Origin: Streptomyces sp. ADI96-02
GTDB taxonomy: Bacteria > Actinomycetota > Actinomycetes > Streptomycetales > Streptomycetaceae
Assembly: GCF_003846185.1 (NCBI RefSeq)
Contig: NZ_ML123034.1
Span: 923,136 to 987,135 of the forward strand
Direction: 5' to 3'
Length of the DNA stretch: 64,000 nucleotides
A program made the translations under genes and the position numbers. Shown here piece by piece: positions 15,967 through 23,611 of the stretch (positions within the stretch are counted from its first letter, which is position 1; every line of letters begins with the position of its first letter). A model generated the notes under the pieces. It was given only the letters and a program-made list of their open reading frames with translations. It did no database searches and was not told the DNA's origin.

Positions 15967-17205
15967 TCAGGGGGCGAGGTCGGAGCGCAGCGCGGAGAGC
16001 AGGAAGACGACGGAGCGTTCGCGCTCCTCCCACGAGCCGGTGTCCAGGTCGACGGACTGGAGCAGCGAGCAGGCGACGGTGTAGCCGGTGCCGGTGAGGG
16101 CCGCGCCGAGCGCCTCGGCCTCGTCGCGCGTGGAGGCGTGCGTGACGATGCGTTCCGGACGCCGGTCGGCGACGGCGGTGGCGACGGGCACGCCGCCGCC
16201 GCCGATCCGTACGACGTCGGGTTCCGGAAGGGTCTCCAGGATGTGCGGGGCCCGGCCGCAGACGACCTGGACGGGTACGCCGAAGGCGCGGGCGGCGGCC
16301 TCGGTGCGGGTGCAGGCGGCCGGGTCGGCGTCCACGGCGAGGACCGCCGCGCCGAAGCGGGCCGCCTCCACGGCGAGCGCGCCGCTGCCGGAGCCGATGT
16401 CCCAGACCAGGTCGCCGGTGCGCGGGCCCAGGCGGGCCAGCTGGGCGGCGCGCAGGGTAGGGGACTCGCCCTCGCCGCTCTCGGGCATCCGGCCCGCGCC
16501 CGCCGCGCGGTAGGCGTCGGCGGGCAGCGCCCAGCCCCGCATGCCGCGCGGGTAGGCGGGGTGGCGGCCGGCGATCCACGCGCCGGTGGCGGTGGTCTCC
16601 GGGCCGCCGCCGATGACGATGACGACGTTCGGGTCGCGCCAGACGTGGTCGGCGGCCTTGTCGGAGGTGAGGACGGTGACGCGTTCGCGGGCGGTGCCCA
16701 GCTCCTCGCAGATGACGAAGGTGCGGTGGACCCCGTCGAGCAGCAGCGCCAGTTCGGCGGGGCCGGCGCCCGGCGAGGTGAGGACGGCGACCTTGTGGTG
16801 GGCCCGGCAGACGTTGACCGCGCGGCGCAGGGTGCGCGGGTGGGCGACGACGATCTGGGCGTCGTCCCAGGGCATGCCGGCTCGGGCGAAGGCGGTGGCG
16901 ACGGAGGAGACGCCGGGGACGACCTCCACTTCGAGGCCGTGCTCGGGGGCGCGCAGGGTGCGCACGACGCCGAAGAAGCCGGGGTCGCCGTCGGCGAGGA
17001 CGACCGCGCTGCCGCGGTGTGCGGCGATCCGGCGGGCGGCGAGGTCGACGCTGCCGAGGCGGATGCGTTCGGCGTCGCCGGGCACTTCGGGCAGGGCGAG
17101 GTGGTGGGCGGCGCCCGCGACGAGTGTCGCGGCCGAGAGCGCGGCCGTGGCCGCTCTGGTCAGTGGCGAGCCGTCCCAGCCGATCACCGTGACCCGGTCG
17201 GCCAT
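15967..17205 (-). CDS. cobL: Precorrin-6Y C5,15-methyltransferase (decarboxylating), CbiE-CbiT fusion
   Basis: This 412-residue enzyme of the aerobic cobalamin pathway methylates precorrin-6Y at C5 and C15 and removes the acetate carboxyl at C12. The N-terminal domain (about 1-200) is a tetrapyrrole methylase of CbiE type (VTVIGWDGSPL, VVPGVSSVATAFARAGMPW). The C-terminal domain (about 225-412) is the CbiT class I methyltransferase with the SAM motif LVWDIGSGSGALAVEAA and RIGGGGVP. AGGAG lies ten bases before ATG 17205. Other corrin-ring genes must lie outside the window. Confidence 0.9.
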   Translation of the reverse strand: MADRVTVIGWDGSPLTRAATAALSAATLVAGAAHHLALPEVPGDAERIRLGSVDLAARRIAAHRGSAVVLADGDPGFFGVVRTLRAPEHGLEVEVVPGVSSVATAFARAGMPWDDAQIVVAHPRTLRRAVNVCRAHHKVAVLTSPGAGPAELALLLDGVHRTFVICEELGTARERVTVLTSDKAADHVWRDPNVVIVIGGGPETTATGAWIAGRHPAYPRGMRGWALPADAYRAAGAGRMPESGEGESPTLRAAQLARLGPRTGDLVWDIGSGSGALAVEAARFGAAVLAVDADPAACTRTEAAARAFGVPVQVVCGRAPHILETLPEPDVVRIGGGGVPVATAVADRRPERIVTHASTRDEAEALGAALTGTGYTVACSLLQSVDLDTGSWEERERSVVFLLSALRSDLAP

Positions 17206-17311
17206 CGTCGTCTGTCTCCTGACCTGTCGCGGGGCGGGGCTGCCCGTGCGGTGCCGGGCAGGGGTGAGAGTACCCGGTCCGGACCGAGGGCCGTCGGGCG
17301 GCCGTGGGGTG

Positions 17312-17950
17312 TCAGTTCCAGTCGTCGTACGTGCTGTAGCCGCCGGCGTCGGCCAGCTGCTCGGCCACGCCTTCCAGGTCCTCGGGAAGGAGGCCCCAGA
17401 CGATCAGGTCGGTGCGGATGTCGGTCCAGCCGCCGTCCTCGGTCTGCGTCCGGGCGATCCGGGCGTTGCGCAGGACGCCCTCGCTGATGCAGCCGAGCTT
17501 CTGGGCCACCTGCTGGGCGGCGGTGTTGTCGGCCGGAGTGCGCAGCTCGACGCGTTCGAAGCCCTGGTCGCGGAAGAGCCACTCCGCCACGGCCAGCACG
17601 CATTCGGCGGCGTACCCCTCGCCGCGCGCCCACGGAGCGGTGATGTAGCGGACCTCGGTGGCCAGGGTGCGCCAGTCGGTGTTGAGGAGGCGTACGGTGC
17701 CGACGAGCCGCTGGGTGAGGAACTCGGTGACGGCGAGGACGATGCCGTGGCCCGAGGTGCGTTCCCCAGGGGCGATCCTGCGGACCCAGCGCTCGGCGTC
17801 CACCTGTGTGTACGGATGCGGTCCGTCGGCCCAGGCGGTGACGAGTTCGTCGTTCATCATCTCGATGTACGCGGGGACGTCGGCCATGTCGAAGGGGCGC
17901 ATCACCAACCTGTCCGTGCTGATGGAGATGGACGGAAAGGTGGTAGTCAT
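17312..17950 (-). CDS. RimJ/RimL-type GNAT acetyltransferase
   Basis: The 212-residue protein matches the RimJ/RimL subfamily, which acetylates amino groups of proteins or small molecules with acetyl-CoA. It starts TDRLVMRPFDMADVPAYIEMMND, has the central WARGEGYAAECVLAVAEWLF acetyl-CoA-binding stretch, and ends with the NTAAQQVAQKLGCISEGVLRN element that closes the fold. Two ATGs are possible. The second (17950) has GGAG six bases before it, whereas the first has none, so the shorter form is chosen. It is a single gene with no informative neighbours. Confidence 0.85.
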   Translation of the reverse strand: MTTTFPSISISTDRLVMRPFDMADVPAYIEMMNDELVTAWADGPHPYTQVDAERWVRRIAPGERTSGHGIVLAVTEFLTQRLVGTVRLLNTDWRTLATEVRYITAPWARGEGYAAECVLAVAEWLFRDQGFERVELRTPADNTAAQQVAQKLGCISEGVLRNARIARTQTEDGGWTDIRTDLIVWGLLPEDLEGVAEQLADAGGYSTYDDWN

Positions 17951-18030
17951 GCGCAGCTCCATGCCGAAGACCGGTTAAAAGCACAGCATGCAGCATGGGG
18001 TCCGCGCGGTGGGCGGGCGGGTCCGCACGA

Positions 18031-18069
18031 CGGAGCCCCGCACTCCCGGAGGGGAGGTGCGGGGCTCCG
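18031..18069 (-). terminator. Terminator of the metNIQ operon
   Basis: A perfect 13-base-pair stem (18031-18043 with 18057-18069) lies 21 bases beyond the metQ stop and upstream of no other minus-strand gene start nearby. It fits the end of the methionine transporter transcript. Confidence 0.8.
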
Positions 18070-18090
18070 CGGGCAAGTGCCGGGCGGGTG

Positions 18091-18957
18091 TCAGGACTTG
18101 GCGGGGGCGCCGAAGGCCGGGACGATCGAGCCCTGGTAGGTGTCCTCGATGAACTTCTTGACCTCGTCGGAGTTGAGGAGCTTGGCCAGCTTCTCGACGC
18201 GCGGGTCCTTCTCGTTGCCGTCCTTCACCGCGAGGAAGTTGGCGTAGGGGTTGCCCTCGGCCTTCTCCAGCGCGAGGGAGTCCTGGCCGGGCTTGAGGTC
18301 GGCCTCGATGGCGTAGTTGCCGTTGATGACGGCGGCGTCCACGTCGTTCAGGGCGCGGGGCACGGTGGCGGCCTCCAGCTCCTTGAACTCCAGGCCCTTG
18401 TCGTCGGTGATGTCGCTCAGCTTGGCGTTGGTGCCGACGCCGTCCTTGAGGGTGATCAGACCGTTCTCGGCGAGCAGCTGGAGCGCGCGGCCCTCGTTGG
18501 TGGTGTCGTTGGGGACGGCTATCGTCTGGCCGGACTTGATGTCCTTGAGGTCCTTGACCGTCTTGGAGTAGAGCCCCAGCGGCTCCAGGTGCACGTTGAC
18601 GACCGGGACGATGGTGGTCTTCTGCTTCTTGTTGAAGTCGTCCAGGTAGGGCTTGTGCTGGAAGAAGTTGGCGTCGACCTGGCCGTTCTGGGTGGCGGTG
18701 TTCGGCAGGACGTAGTCCGTGAACTCCTTGACCTCCAGCTTCAGGCCCTCCTTGTCCGCCAGGTTGTCCTTGACGAAGTTGAGGATGTCGGCGTGCGGCG
18801 TCGGAGACGCGGCGACGACGAGGGCCTTGGAGGTGTCGGCGTTCGCGCCGGTCCCGCTCTTGGACGCCGGGTCGGAGTCCGTACCGCAGGCGGTGAGTCC
18901 GAGCGCGAGGGCGGCGGACGCGGCGGCGGCTGCGGTGATCTTGGTGTTCCTACGCAC
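18091..18957 (-). CDS. metQ: Methionine ABC transporter substrate-binding lipoprotein
   Basis: This 288-residue NLPA/MetQ-family lipoprotein captures methionine outside the membrane. The signal peptide ends in the lipobox LTAC with lipidated C24. The mature part shows the family phrases ASPTPHADILNFVKDNL, DANFFQHKPYLDDFN, IAVPNDTTNEGRALQLL and NGNYAIEADL. The GTG start at 18957 has AGAGG nine bases upstream. It is the last gene of metN-metI-metQ, 87 bases after metI. Confidence 0.93.
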   Translation of the reverse strand: MRRNTKITAAAAASAALALGLTACGTDSDPASKSGTGANADTSKALVVAASPTPHADILNFVKDNLADKEGLKLEVKEFTDYVLPNTATQNGQVDANFFQHKPYLDDFNKKQKTTIVPVVNVHLEPLGLYSKTVKDLKDIKSGQTIAVPNDTTNEGRALQLLAENGLITLKDGVGTNAKLSDITDDKGLEFKELEAATVPRALNDVDAAVINGNYAIEADLKPGQDSLALEKAEGNPYANFLAVKDGNEKDPRVEKLAKLLNSDEVKKFIEDTYQGSIVPAFGAPAKS

Positions 18958-19044
18958 GAGGAGTGCCTCTTTCCGGTGGTGATGGTGGTGCGCCCGGGCA
19001 TGGAGTCCGGGCTCGGTGGGACGAAGAGTCCCTGGGAGGTGGAG

Positions 19045-19716
19045 TCAGGTGGTGGCGCGGCCCCGGCGGGCCAGCAGCCGGACCGCGAGGTCCCCGATGA
19101 CCTGGATCACGGTGACGATGACGATCAGCAGCGCGACGGTGATCAGCATGAACTGGTTGTCGAAGCGCTGGAATCCGTAGGTGACGGCCTTGGATCCCAG
19201 GCCTTCGCCGCCGACCGCGCCGGCCATCGCGGAGTAGCCGATGAGCACGATGAGGGTGGTGGTGACGCCGGAGACCAGGGAAGGCAGGGCCTGCGGCAGG
19301 AGCACCTTGCGGACGATGGTGGGGATGGAACCGCCCATCGACTGGACCGCCTCGACGAGCCCGTGGTCGACCTCGCGGATCGACGTCTCGACGAGCCGGG
19401 CGAAGAAGGGGATCGCGCCGACGGCGAGCGGGACGATCATCGCGGTGGGGCCGATGAAGGTGCCGACGATCCAGGTGGTGAAGGGGATCAGGGCGATCAG
19501 CAGGATGATGAACGGCAGCGAGCGGCCGATGTTCACGATCACGCCGATGACCTTGTTCACCGCGGTGTTCCGCAGGAGTCCGCCCTTGTCGGTGAGGACC
19601 AGCAGGACGCCGAGCGGGAGGCCGACGACAACGGTGACGAGCGCCGACCAGAGCACCATGTAGAGCGTGTCGACGGTGCCCTGGGTCAGCAGCGGCTGCA
19701 TTTCGGACCAGGTCAC
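19045..19716 (-). CDS. metI: Methionine ABC transporter permease
   Basis: This 223-residue inner-membrane permease has about five or six membrane helices. The coupling EAA loop reads EAVQSMGGSIPTIVRKVLLP and contacts the MetN ATPase. The order metN-metI-metQ and the size are as usual for D/L-methionine importers. Its ATG overlaps the metN stop by four bases (ATGA), giving translational coupling. Confidence 0.93.
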   Translation of the reverse strand: MTWSEMQPLLTQGTVDTLYMVLWSALVTVVVGLPLGVLLVLTDKGGLLRNTAVNKVIGVIVNIGRSLPFIILLIALIPFTTWIVGTFIGPTAMIVPLAVGAIPFFARLVETSIREVDHGLVEAVQSMGGSIPTIVRKVLLPQALPSLVSGVTTTLIVLIGYSAMAGAVGGEGLGSKAVTYGFQRFDNQFMLITVALLIVIVTVIQVIGDLAVRLLARRGRATT

Positions 19717-20816
19717 TTGGCGACCTCCTCGGTGAGCGGGGCGGACGCCTGTTCGGGGACGACGGGCGCGGTGCCGGCGGACGCGGTGCCGGCGGACGCG
19801 GTGCCGGCGGACGCGGCGGGGACGACCTCGGCCTGAAGGCCCTGCTCGCGCAGGAAGCCGATCGGGACGACGTTCTCCTCGAAGCGGCCGGGCAGCTCGA
19901 TGCGCATGCGGCCGATCTGCTTGCCGCCGACGGTGTCCATGGCGGCGCCCAGGATCGAGATGTCGATGTCGTACGTGCGGGAGAGCTGGGAGATGACCGG
20001 CTGGGAGGCCGTCTCGCCGTGGAAGGTGACGTCGATCACCGTGCGGTCCGGTCCGGAGGCCGTGCCGCCGACCGGGAACAGCTCGTGGGCCAGTTCGGAG
20101 CCGGGGGTGGCGAGGAGTTCGCCGACGGTCCCGGACTCGACGATCCGGCCGCGCCGCATGAGCGCGGCGGAGTCGCAGACGGTCTTGACGACGTCCATCT
20201 CGTGCGTGATCAGCAGCACGGTGAGGCCGAGCTGCTGGTTGAGGTCGCGCAGGAGCTGGAGGATGGAGCGGGTGGTCTCCGGGTCGAGGGCGGAGGTCGC
20301 CTCGTCCGAGAGCAGCACCTTGGGGTCGCCGGCCAGGGCGCGGGCGATGCCCACGCGCTGCTTCTGCCCGCCGGACAGCTGGCCGGGGTAGGACCGGGCC
20401 TTGTCGGCGAGGCCGACCAGGTCGAGGAGTTCGCGGGCCTTGCGGGTGCGCTCCTGGCCGGAGACGCCGAGGATCTCCAGCGGCAGTTCGACGTTGTCCA
20501 GGACGGTCCGCGAGTCCAGCAGGTTGAAGTGCTGGAAGACCATGCCGATGCGGGTGCGGGCCGCGCGCAGTTCGCGGCTCGCCCGCCGGCCCCGGCCGGC
20601 GAGGGCGGTGAGGTCCTGGCCGGCGACGGTCACGGTGCCGGAGGTGGGGCGCTCCAGCAGGTTGACGCAGCGGATCAGGGAGGACTTCCCGGCGCCGCTC
20701 TGTCCGATGACGCCGTACACCTCGCCTTCGCGGACGTGGAGGTCGACGCCGTCGAGCGCGGTGACCTCGCGGTCGCGCGCCTGGTAGACCTTGGTGAGGC
20801 CCGTAGTGGTGATCAC
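19713..20816 (-). CDS. metN: Methionine ABC transporter ATP-binding protein
   Basis: This 367-residue ATPase powers methionine uptake. It has Walker A GQSGAGKSS, signature LSGGQKQRV, Walker B VLLSDEATSALD and the switch histidine in LLITHEMD. After about residue 255 a C-terminal NIL domain (VIDVTFHGETASQPVISQLSRT) is expected to bind methionine and inhibit transport. The extreme C-terminus is extended by SAGTA repeats. The start is taken as GTG at 20816 (VITTTGLTKVYQ), where the family begins. An ATG 54 bases upstream lacks any ribosome site. A leader ORF lies 217 bases upstream. Confidence 0.9.
   Translation of the reverse strand: MITTTGLTKVYQARDREVTALDGVDLHVREGEVYGVIGQSGAGKSSLIRCVNLLERPTSGTVTVAGQDLTALAGRGRRASRELRAARTRIGMVFQHFNLLDSRTVLDNVELPLEILGVSGQERTRKARELLDLVGLADKARSYPGQLSGGQKQRVGIARALAGDPKVLLSDEATSALDPETTRSILQLLRDLNQQLGLTVLLITHEMDVVKTVCDSAALMRRGRIVESGTVGELLATPGSELAHELFPVGGTASGPDRTVIDVTFHGETASQPVISQLSRTYDIDISILGAAMDTVGGKQIGRMRIELPGRFEENVVPIGFLREQGLQAEVVPAASAGTASAGTASAGTAPVVPEQASAPLTEEVAK
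19771..19815 (-). repeat. Three perfect 15-base tandem repeats in the 3' end of metN
   Basis: The plus-strand unit GTGCCGGCGGACGCG occurs three times without change (19771-19785, 19786-19800, 19801-19815). It encodes ASAGT repeats in the unstructured MetN tail after the NIL domain. A whole number of codons per unit means copy-number slippage would not break the frame. Confidence 0.9.
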
Positions 20817-21032
20817 AGGGTTTCCGTCACTGTCGAGTGCGCGGCGCGGTGTCCGCCGGGCACGGGGCATTCGTCTGAAGAGACTGTTCGGGCTGGTGGG
20901 CCGGTGGGTCTCGGCATGGCTGGGGGCGGGGTTCCGCCGGCTTCCGGCGCATGCTCGGGCGGGCTCGTTCCCTTGGGTGCGAACGGCACAGGCCGGTTCT
21001 CGCTTCGGGGCGCGAGGATCAGGCGGGGGCCC
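20817..21032 (-). promoter_or_regulatory. metNIQ 5' leader downstream of the leader peptide
   Basis: The 216 bases between the leader ORF stop and metN could fold into several hairpins. One is a perfect six-pair stem with an AAG loop at 20935-20949, and another is CTCGC/GCGAG just after the leader ORF. No SAM riboswitch core could be recognised. Together with the leader peptide the layout suggests attenuation. Confidence 0.4.
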
Positions 21033-21119
21033 TCAGATGGCGCGCATTCGACACATACAACGAGCACCGGGCGTGCTGATCGCCTCGGTCGCAAGGGTGC
21101 GGCTGCTCGTCGTGGTCAT
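21033..21119 (-). CDS. 28-residue leaderless leader peptide with Cys-Met-Cys-Arg-Met (metNIQ attenuator ORF)
   Basis: ATG at 21119 begins MTTTSSRTLATEAIS and the frame ends ...GARCMCRMRAI before TGA at 21033. Two cysteine and two methionine codons fall in five near-terminal codons, a striking cluster for residues that are rare in Streptomyces. The -10-like TTTACT lies seven bases before the ATG and there is no useful ribosome site, so translation is probably leaderless. That is how the known cysteine-rich attenuator ORFs of actinobacteria are read. It precedes metN by 217 bases on the same strand. I infer sulfur-amino-acid-dependent ribosome stalling that controls the transporter. Confidence 0.6.
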   Translation of the reverse strand: MTTTSSRTLATEAISTPGARCMCRMRAI

Positions 21120-21126
21120 GGGCCCC

Positions 21127-21132
21127 AGTAAA
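21127..21132 (-). promoter_or_regulatory. -10 of the metNIQ leader promoter
   Basis: TTTACT on the minus strand lies seven bases before the leader-peptide ATG. The -35 position (GTTCGC at 17-base spacing) is poor, which fits a promoter needing an activator. Confidence 0.45.
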
Positions 21133-21159
21133 ACAGACGTAACGCCCCCGCGAACCTGG

Positions 21160-21178
21160 CTGTCCGCATAGCGGACAG
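21160..21178. promoter_or_regulatory. Perfect palindrome upstream of the metNIQ promoter
   Basis: CTGTCCGC and GCGGACAG form eight-base arms around ATA. The element is centred about 40 bases upstream of the -10, immediately above the weak -35. This is the usual place for an activator or an upstream repressor site. Confidence 0.5.
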
Positions 21179-21415
21179 CGCTGGATGGTCGCCGCGCGTG
21201 CGTGCGGCAGCCGGCGGGTTCGGCGCGCGCACCGCTGTGACCTGCGGCGATGGCGAGGCGGGAGGGCGGGGTACGGAGTGAGGGCCGCCGCCGGGGCGGG
21301 CCGGCGGGGCGGGCCGCTGTGGTCAAGGCCACGGTTGCCGCCGCCGGGCGGCCTCCGGCGGGCGCGGGACGGGGCCGCACGCGGGCGGCCGGTGCGCCCG
21401 TAATACCCTCGCTGC

Positions 21416-21775
21416 ATGCTCGACGCCCTGACGGTCGCGGTCGCCGTGACCGCGCTCGCCCTCGCCGCCTGGTGCGGTCACGCCGCCTACCGGGATCAGC
21501 CGACGAAGGACTGGCACTTCATCGGCATGGCCGTCGTCACCGTACTGGCTCTGGCCCAGCTGGTGGTCGGCGTCGTGCAGCTGGCGCGCGGGGAGCGGCC
21601 GGAGCAGGGCATGACGGTGTTCATCGCGTATCTGATCGGGTCGTTCGCGGCCGTGCCGGCGGCGGCCTTCCTGTCGTTGACCGAGCGGACCCGCTGGGGC
21701 TCGGTGACGGTGGCGGCGGGAGCGGTCGTGCTGGCGGTGCTCGAAGTCCGGCTCTACGACATCTGGGGTAACTGA
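21416..21775 (+). CDS. Four-helix membrane protein, function unknown
   Basis: This 119-residue, almost wholly hydrophobic protein has four predicted helices (about 3-22, 35-58, 66-85 and 90-112) and short polar loops such as YRDQPTKDW and LARGERPEQG. No family motif is visible. It is followed after one base by a second membrane protein gene whose GTG start lies just past its stop, so the two are almost certainly co-transcribed and may work together. Confidence 0.8.
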   Translation: MLDALTVAVAVTALALAAWCGHAAYRDQPTKDWHFIGMAVVTVLALAQLVVGVVQLARGERPEQGMTVFIAYLIGSFAAVPAAAFLSLTERTRWGSVTVAAGAVVLAVLEVRLYDIWGN

Positions 21776-21776
21776 C

Positions 21777-22256
21777 GTGAGTGACACCGACCGCCCCGGG
21801 ACCGCCCAGGTCCCCGCCGACCCGGCCGCGCCCGCGGGCCGGCCGCTGCCGGCAGGCGCGAAGCCCGCGTTCGAGCTGGGCACCGGTCCGGGCCGGGTCC
21901 TGGTCTGGTTCTACGGGGTGTTCACGGTCGCGGCGGCCTCGCGCTCGATCGTCCAGATGATCATCGACTTCGACCGGGCTCCACTGGCCTATGCGCTCTC
22001 GGCGCTCGCGGCCGTCGTCTACGGCTTCATCACGTACTCGCTGGTGCGCGGCGGTGAGAAGGCCCGCCGGGCGGCCCTGGTGTGCTGTGCCGCCGAGCTC
22101 GTCGGCGTCCTGGTGGTCGGCGCGTGGACGCTGGCCGAGCCCTCGGCGTTCCCGGACGCCACCGTCTGGTCGGACTTCGGGATGGGCTACCTGTTCATCC
22201 CGGTGATCCTGCCGGTCACCGGGATGATCTGGCTGCGCCGCGCGCGGACCGCCTGA
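21777..22256 (+). CDS. Membrane protein, partner of the preceding gene
   Basis: The 159-residue product has a Pro/Ala-rich cytosolic N-terminus of about 35 residues followed by four hydrophobic helices beginning GRVLVWFYGVFTVAAASRS and ending LFIPVILPVTGMIWL. The GTG start begins one base after the stop of the upstream gene. I recall this pair as conserved hypothetical integral membrane proteins of Streptomyces next to metNIQ, but no function is known. Confidence 0.8.
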   Translation: MSDTDRPGTAQVPADPAAPAGRPLPAGAKPAFELGTGPGRVLVWFYGVFTVAAASRSIVQMIIDFDRAPLAYALSALAAVVYGFITYSLVRGGEKARRAALVCCAAELVGVLVVGAWTLAEPSAFPDATVWSDFGMGYLFIPVILPVTGMIWLRRARTA

Positions 22257-22299
22257 GCGCCGCTCCGCGCGCGACCCGCGTGGTTGGCCCCGGCCGGAG

Positions 22300-22803
22300 T
22301 CAGGCGCTGGCCACGTACTCCTGCGTCCCGGCGTCCTTCTCCAGCATGATCATCTGGACGCCGTCCGCCCCGGTGAGGGCCCCGACGCGGCTGTAGCCCG
22401 CCCGCCGGTAGAGACGCAGGGCACTGTCGCTGCGGTGGCCGGTGTGCAGCCGGAAACGGGTGGCCGCGCGGTCGCCGGCCAGGGCCCGCTCGGCGGCGCG
22501 CAGCAGCCGGGTGCCGAGGCCGTGGCCCTGGAGCCGGGGGTGCACGCAGAGCTTACCGATCAGGCCCGTGCCGTCGGGTTCGGTGAACCCGCGTACCGAT
22601 CCGACCACTTCCTCACCGAGCCTGGCCACGAACACCAGGTCGTCGGCGACTTCGGCGCGCACCGCGTCGAGACTCTGCACGAGCGGGTCGATCCGGTAGT
22701 TGTCGTACAGCTCCGCCTCGCGCTGGAAGCAGAGGTACTGGAGTCTGAAGATCTGCTCGACGTCCTGCGCCGTCGCCGCCGAGATGATCACGCTCATGCC
22801 CAT
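22300..22803 (-). CDS. GNAT-family N-acetyltransferase
   Basis: This 167-residue single-domain acetyltransferase has the acetyl-CoA-binding motif LCVHPRLQGHGLGTRLLRAAE and the C-terminal SDSALRLYRRAGYSRV. The N-terminal SAATAQDVEQIFRLQYLCFQREAELY resembles the start of amino-acid or antibiotic acetyltransferases, but the substrate cannot be named. Of two closely spaced ATGs the first (22803) is chosen because GGGAGG lies nine bases before it. Confidence 0.85.
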   Translation of the reverse strand: MGMSVIISAATAQDVEQIFRLQYLCFQREAELYDNYRIDPLVQSLDAVRAEVADDLVFVARLGEEVVGSVRGFTEPDGTGLIGKLCVHPRLQGHGLGTRLLRAAERALAGDRAATRFRLHTGHRSDSALRLYRRAGYSRVGALTGADGVQMIMLEKDAGTQEYVASA

Positions 22804-22839
22804 GTGTGCACGCCTCCCGCTCACCTGTCCGCCGGTTGT

Positions 22840-23412
22840 CTACCGCGCTCTTCCCCGCAGTTCAGGAGCGACAACCTCCGCCGCCAGCATTCTGCGCAGA
22901 CATCCAAGGCAACGGGAACGGATCGGCCCTAAACTCCCCTGTGACATACCCAACTCCCCTGCGATTTCTCGGTAGGTCGGGTCCGCGGGCGCGAGCATCG
23001 CCTCCAGTAAGCGCGGACAGCGTCCGGGCAGCCGCGCCACCGCCGCCCGCAGCGCCCGGCGTTCGGCGGCCCCTAGCGCGGCGCGTTCCGGGCAGCCGGC
23101 CGGTCCCGCGGCGGGTTCGGCCGCGGGATACGGACGCTCCCGCCGCGCCCGGCGGCGTCCCCGGCGGGCCTCGGCGCGTACGGCGTCGCGCACCCAGCGG
23201 GCCGGGTCGCGGGGCGGTCCGACGGTCTCGGGGCGTTCCAGCAGCCGCAGCCACACGCTCTGTTCGAGGTCGGCGGGGTCGAGTCCGGCGGCGGGCGCCT
23301 CGGCGCTCGCCTCCGCGCGGACCAGGGGGCGCAGGGTGCGGACGGCGAGGGCGGTGGCGGTGGCGGTGGCAGCCGCGCGGGAGGCGGCCGGTGCGGGGTG
23401 CGAAGGCGTCAT
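22840..23412 (-). CDS. ECF-like sigma-70 family RNA polymerase sigma factor
   Basis: The 190-residue protein has a sigma region 2-like block (DPADLEQSVWLRLLERPETVGPPRDPARWVRDAVRAEARR), a basic linker, and a region 4 helix-turn-helix (EIAGELGMSQGSLGPIRSRCLGCLRRML). The N-terminal 30 residues are Ala/Thr-rich and variable. Region 2 is abbreviated compared with ordinary ECF factors. The ATG at 23412 has no strong ribosome site and the frame is open further upstream, so the start is uncertain. No anti-sigma factor gene is adjacent. Confidence 0.75.
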   Translation of the reverse strand: MTPSHPAPAASRAAATATATALAVRTLRPLVRAEASAEAPAAGLDPADLEQSVWLRLLERPETVGPPRDPARWVRDAVRAEARRGRRRARRERPYPAAEPAAGPAGCPERAALGAAERRALRAAVARLPGRCPRLLEAMLAPADPTYREIAGELGMSQGSLGPIRSRCLGCLRRMLAAEVVAPELRGRAR

Positions 23413-23611
23413 GTACCGGCGGACGTGCCGGTGGCGGCACCCGGTTGCCCGGCGCGCGGCGCGCCACCCGACCGGGGCACGCCCGGCCCCGCGGCTGACG
23501 CGGGGTGCGGGCGGGTTGCCGTGGTCGATCCGGCGACGCGCCTCCACGGGGCGGGCGCCTACGCGGAGCCTCACTGGTCCAGGACTCTTGACGCGGCACC
23601 AGTTCGCTGGT

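Noticed and set aside
13555..17487. Plus-strand Ser/Gly/Ala-rich ORF opposite bluB-cobT
   Set aside because: It is the complement of the Pro/Ala/Glu-rich tail. No signal peptide, ribosome site or domain supports it.
20817..21415. SAM riboswitch upstream of metNIQ
   Set aside because: No recognisable core of the SAM-I or SAM-IV type could be found on the minus strand. A leader peptide explains the region better.
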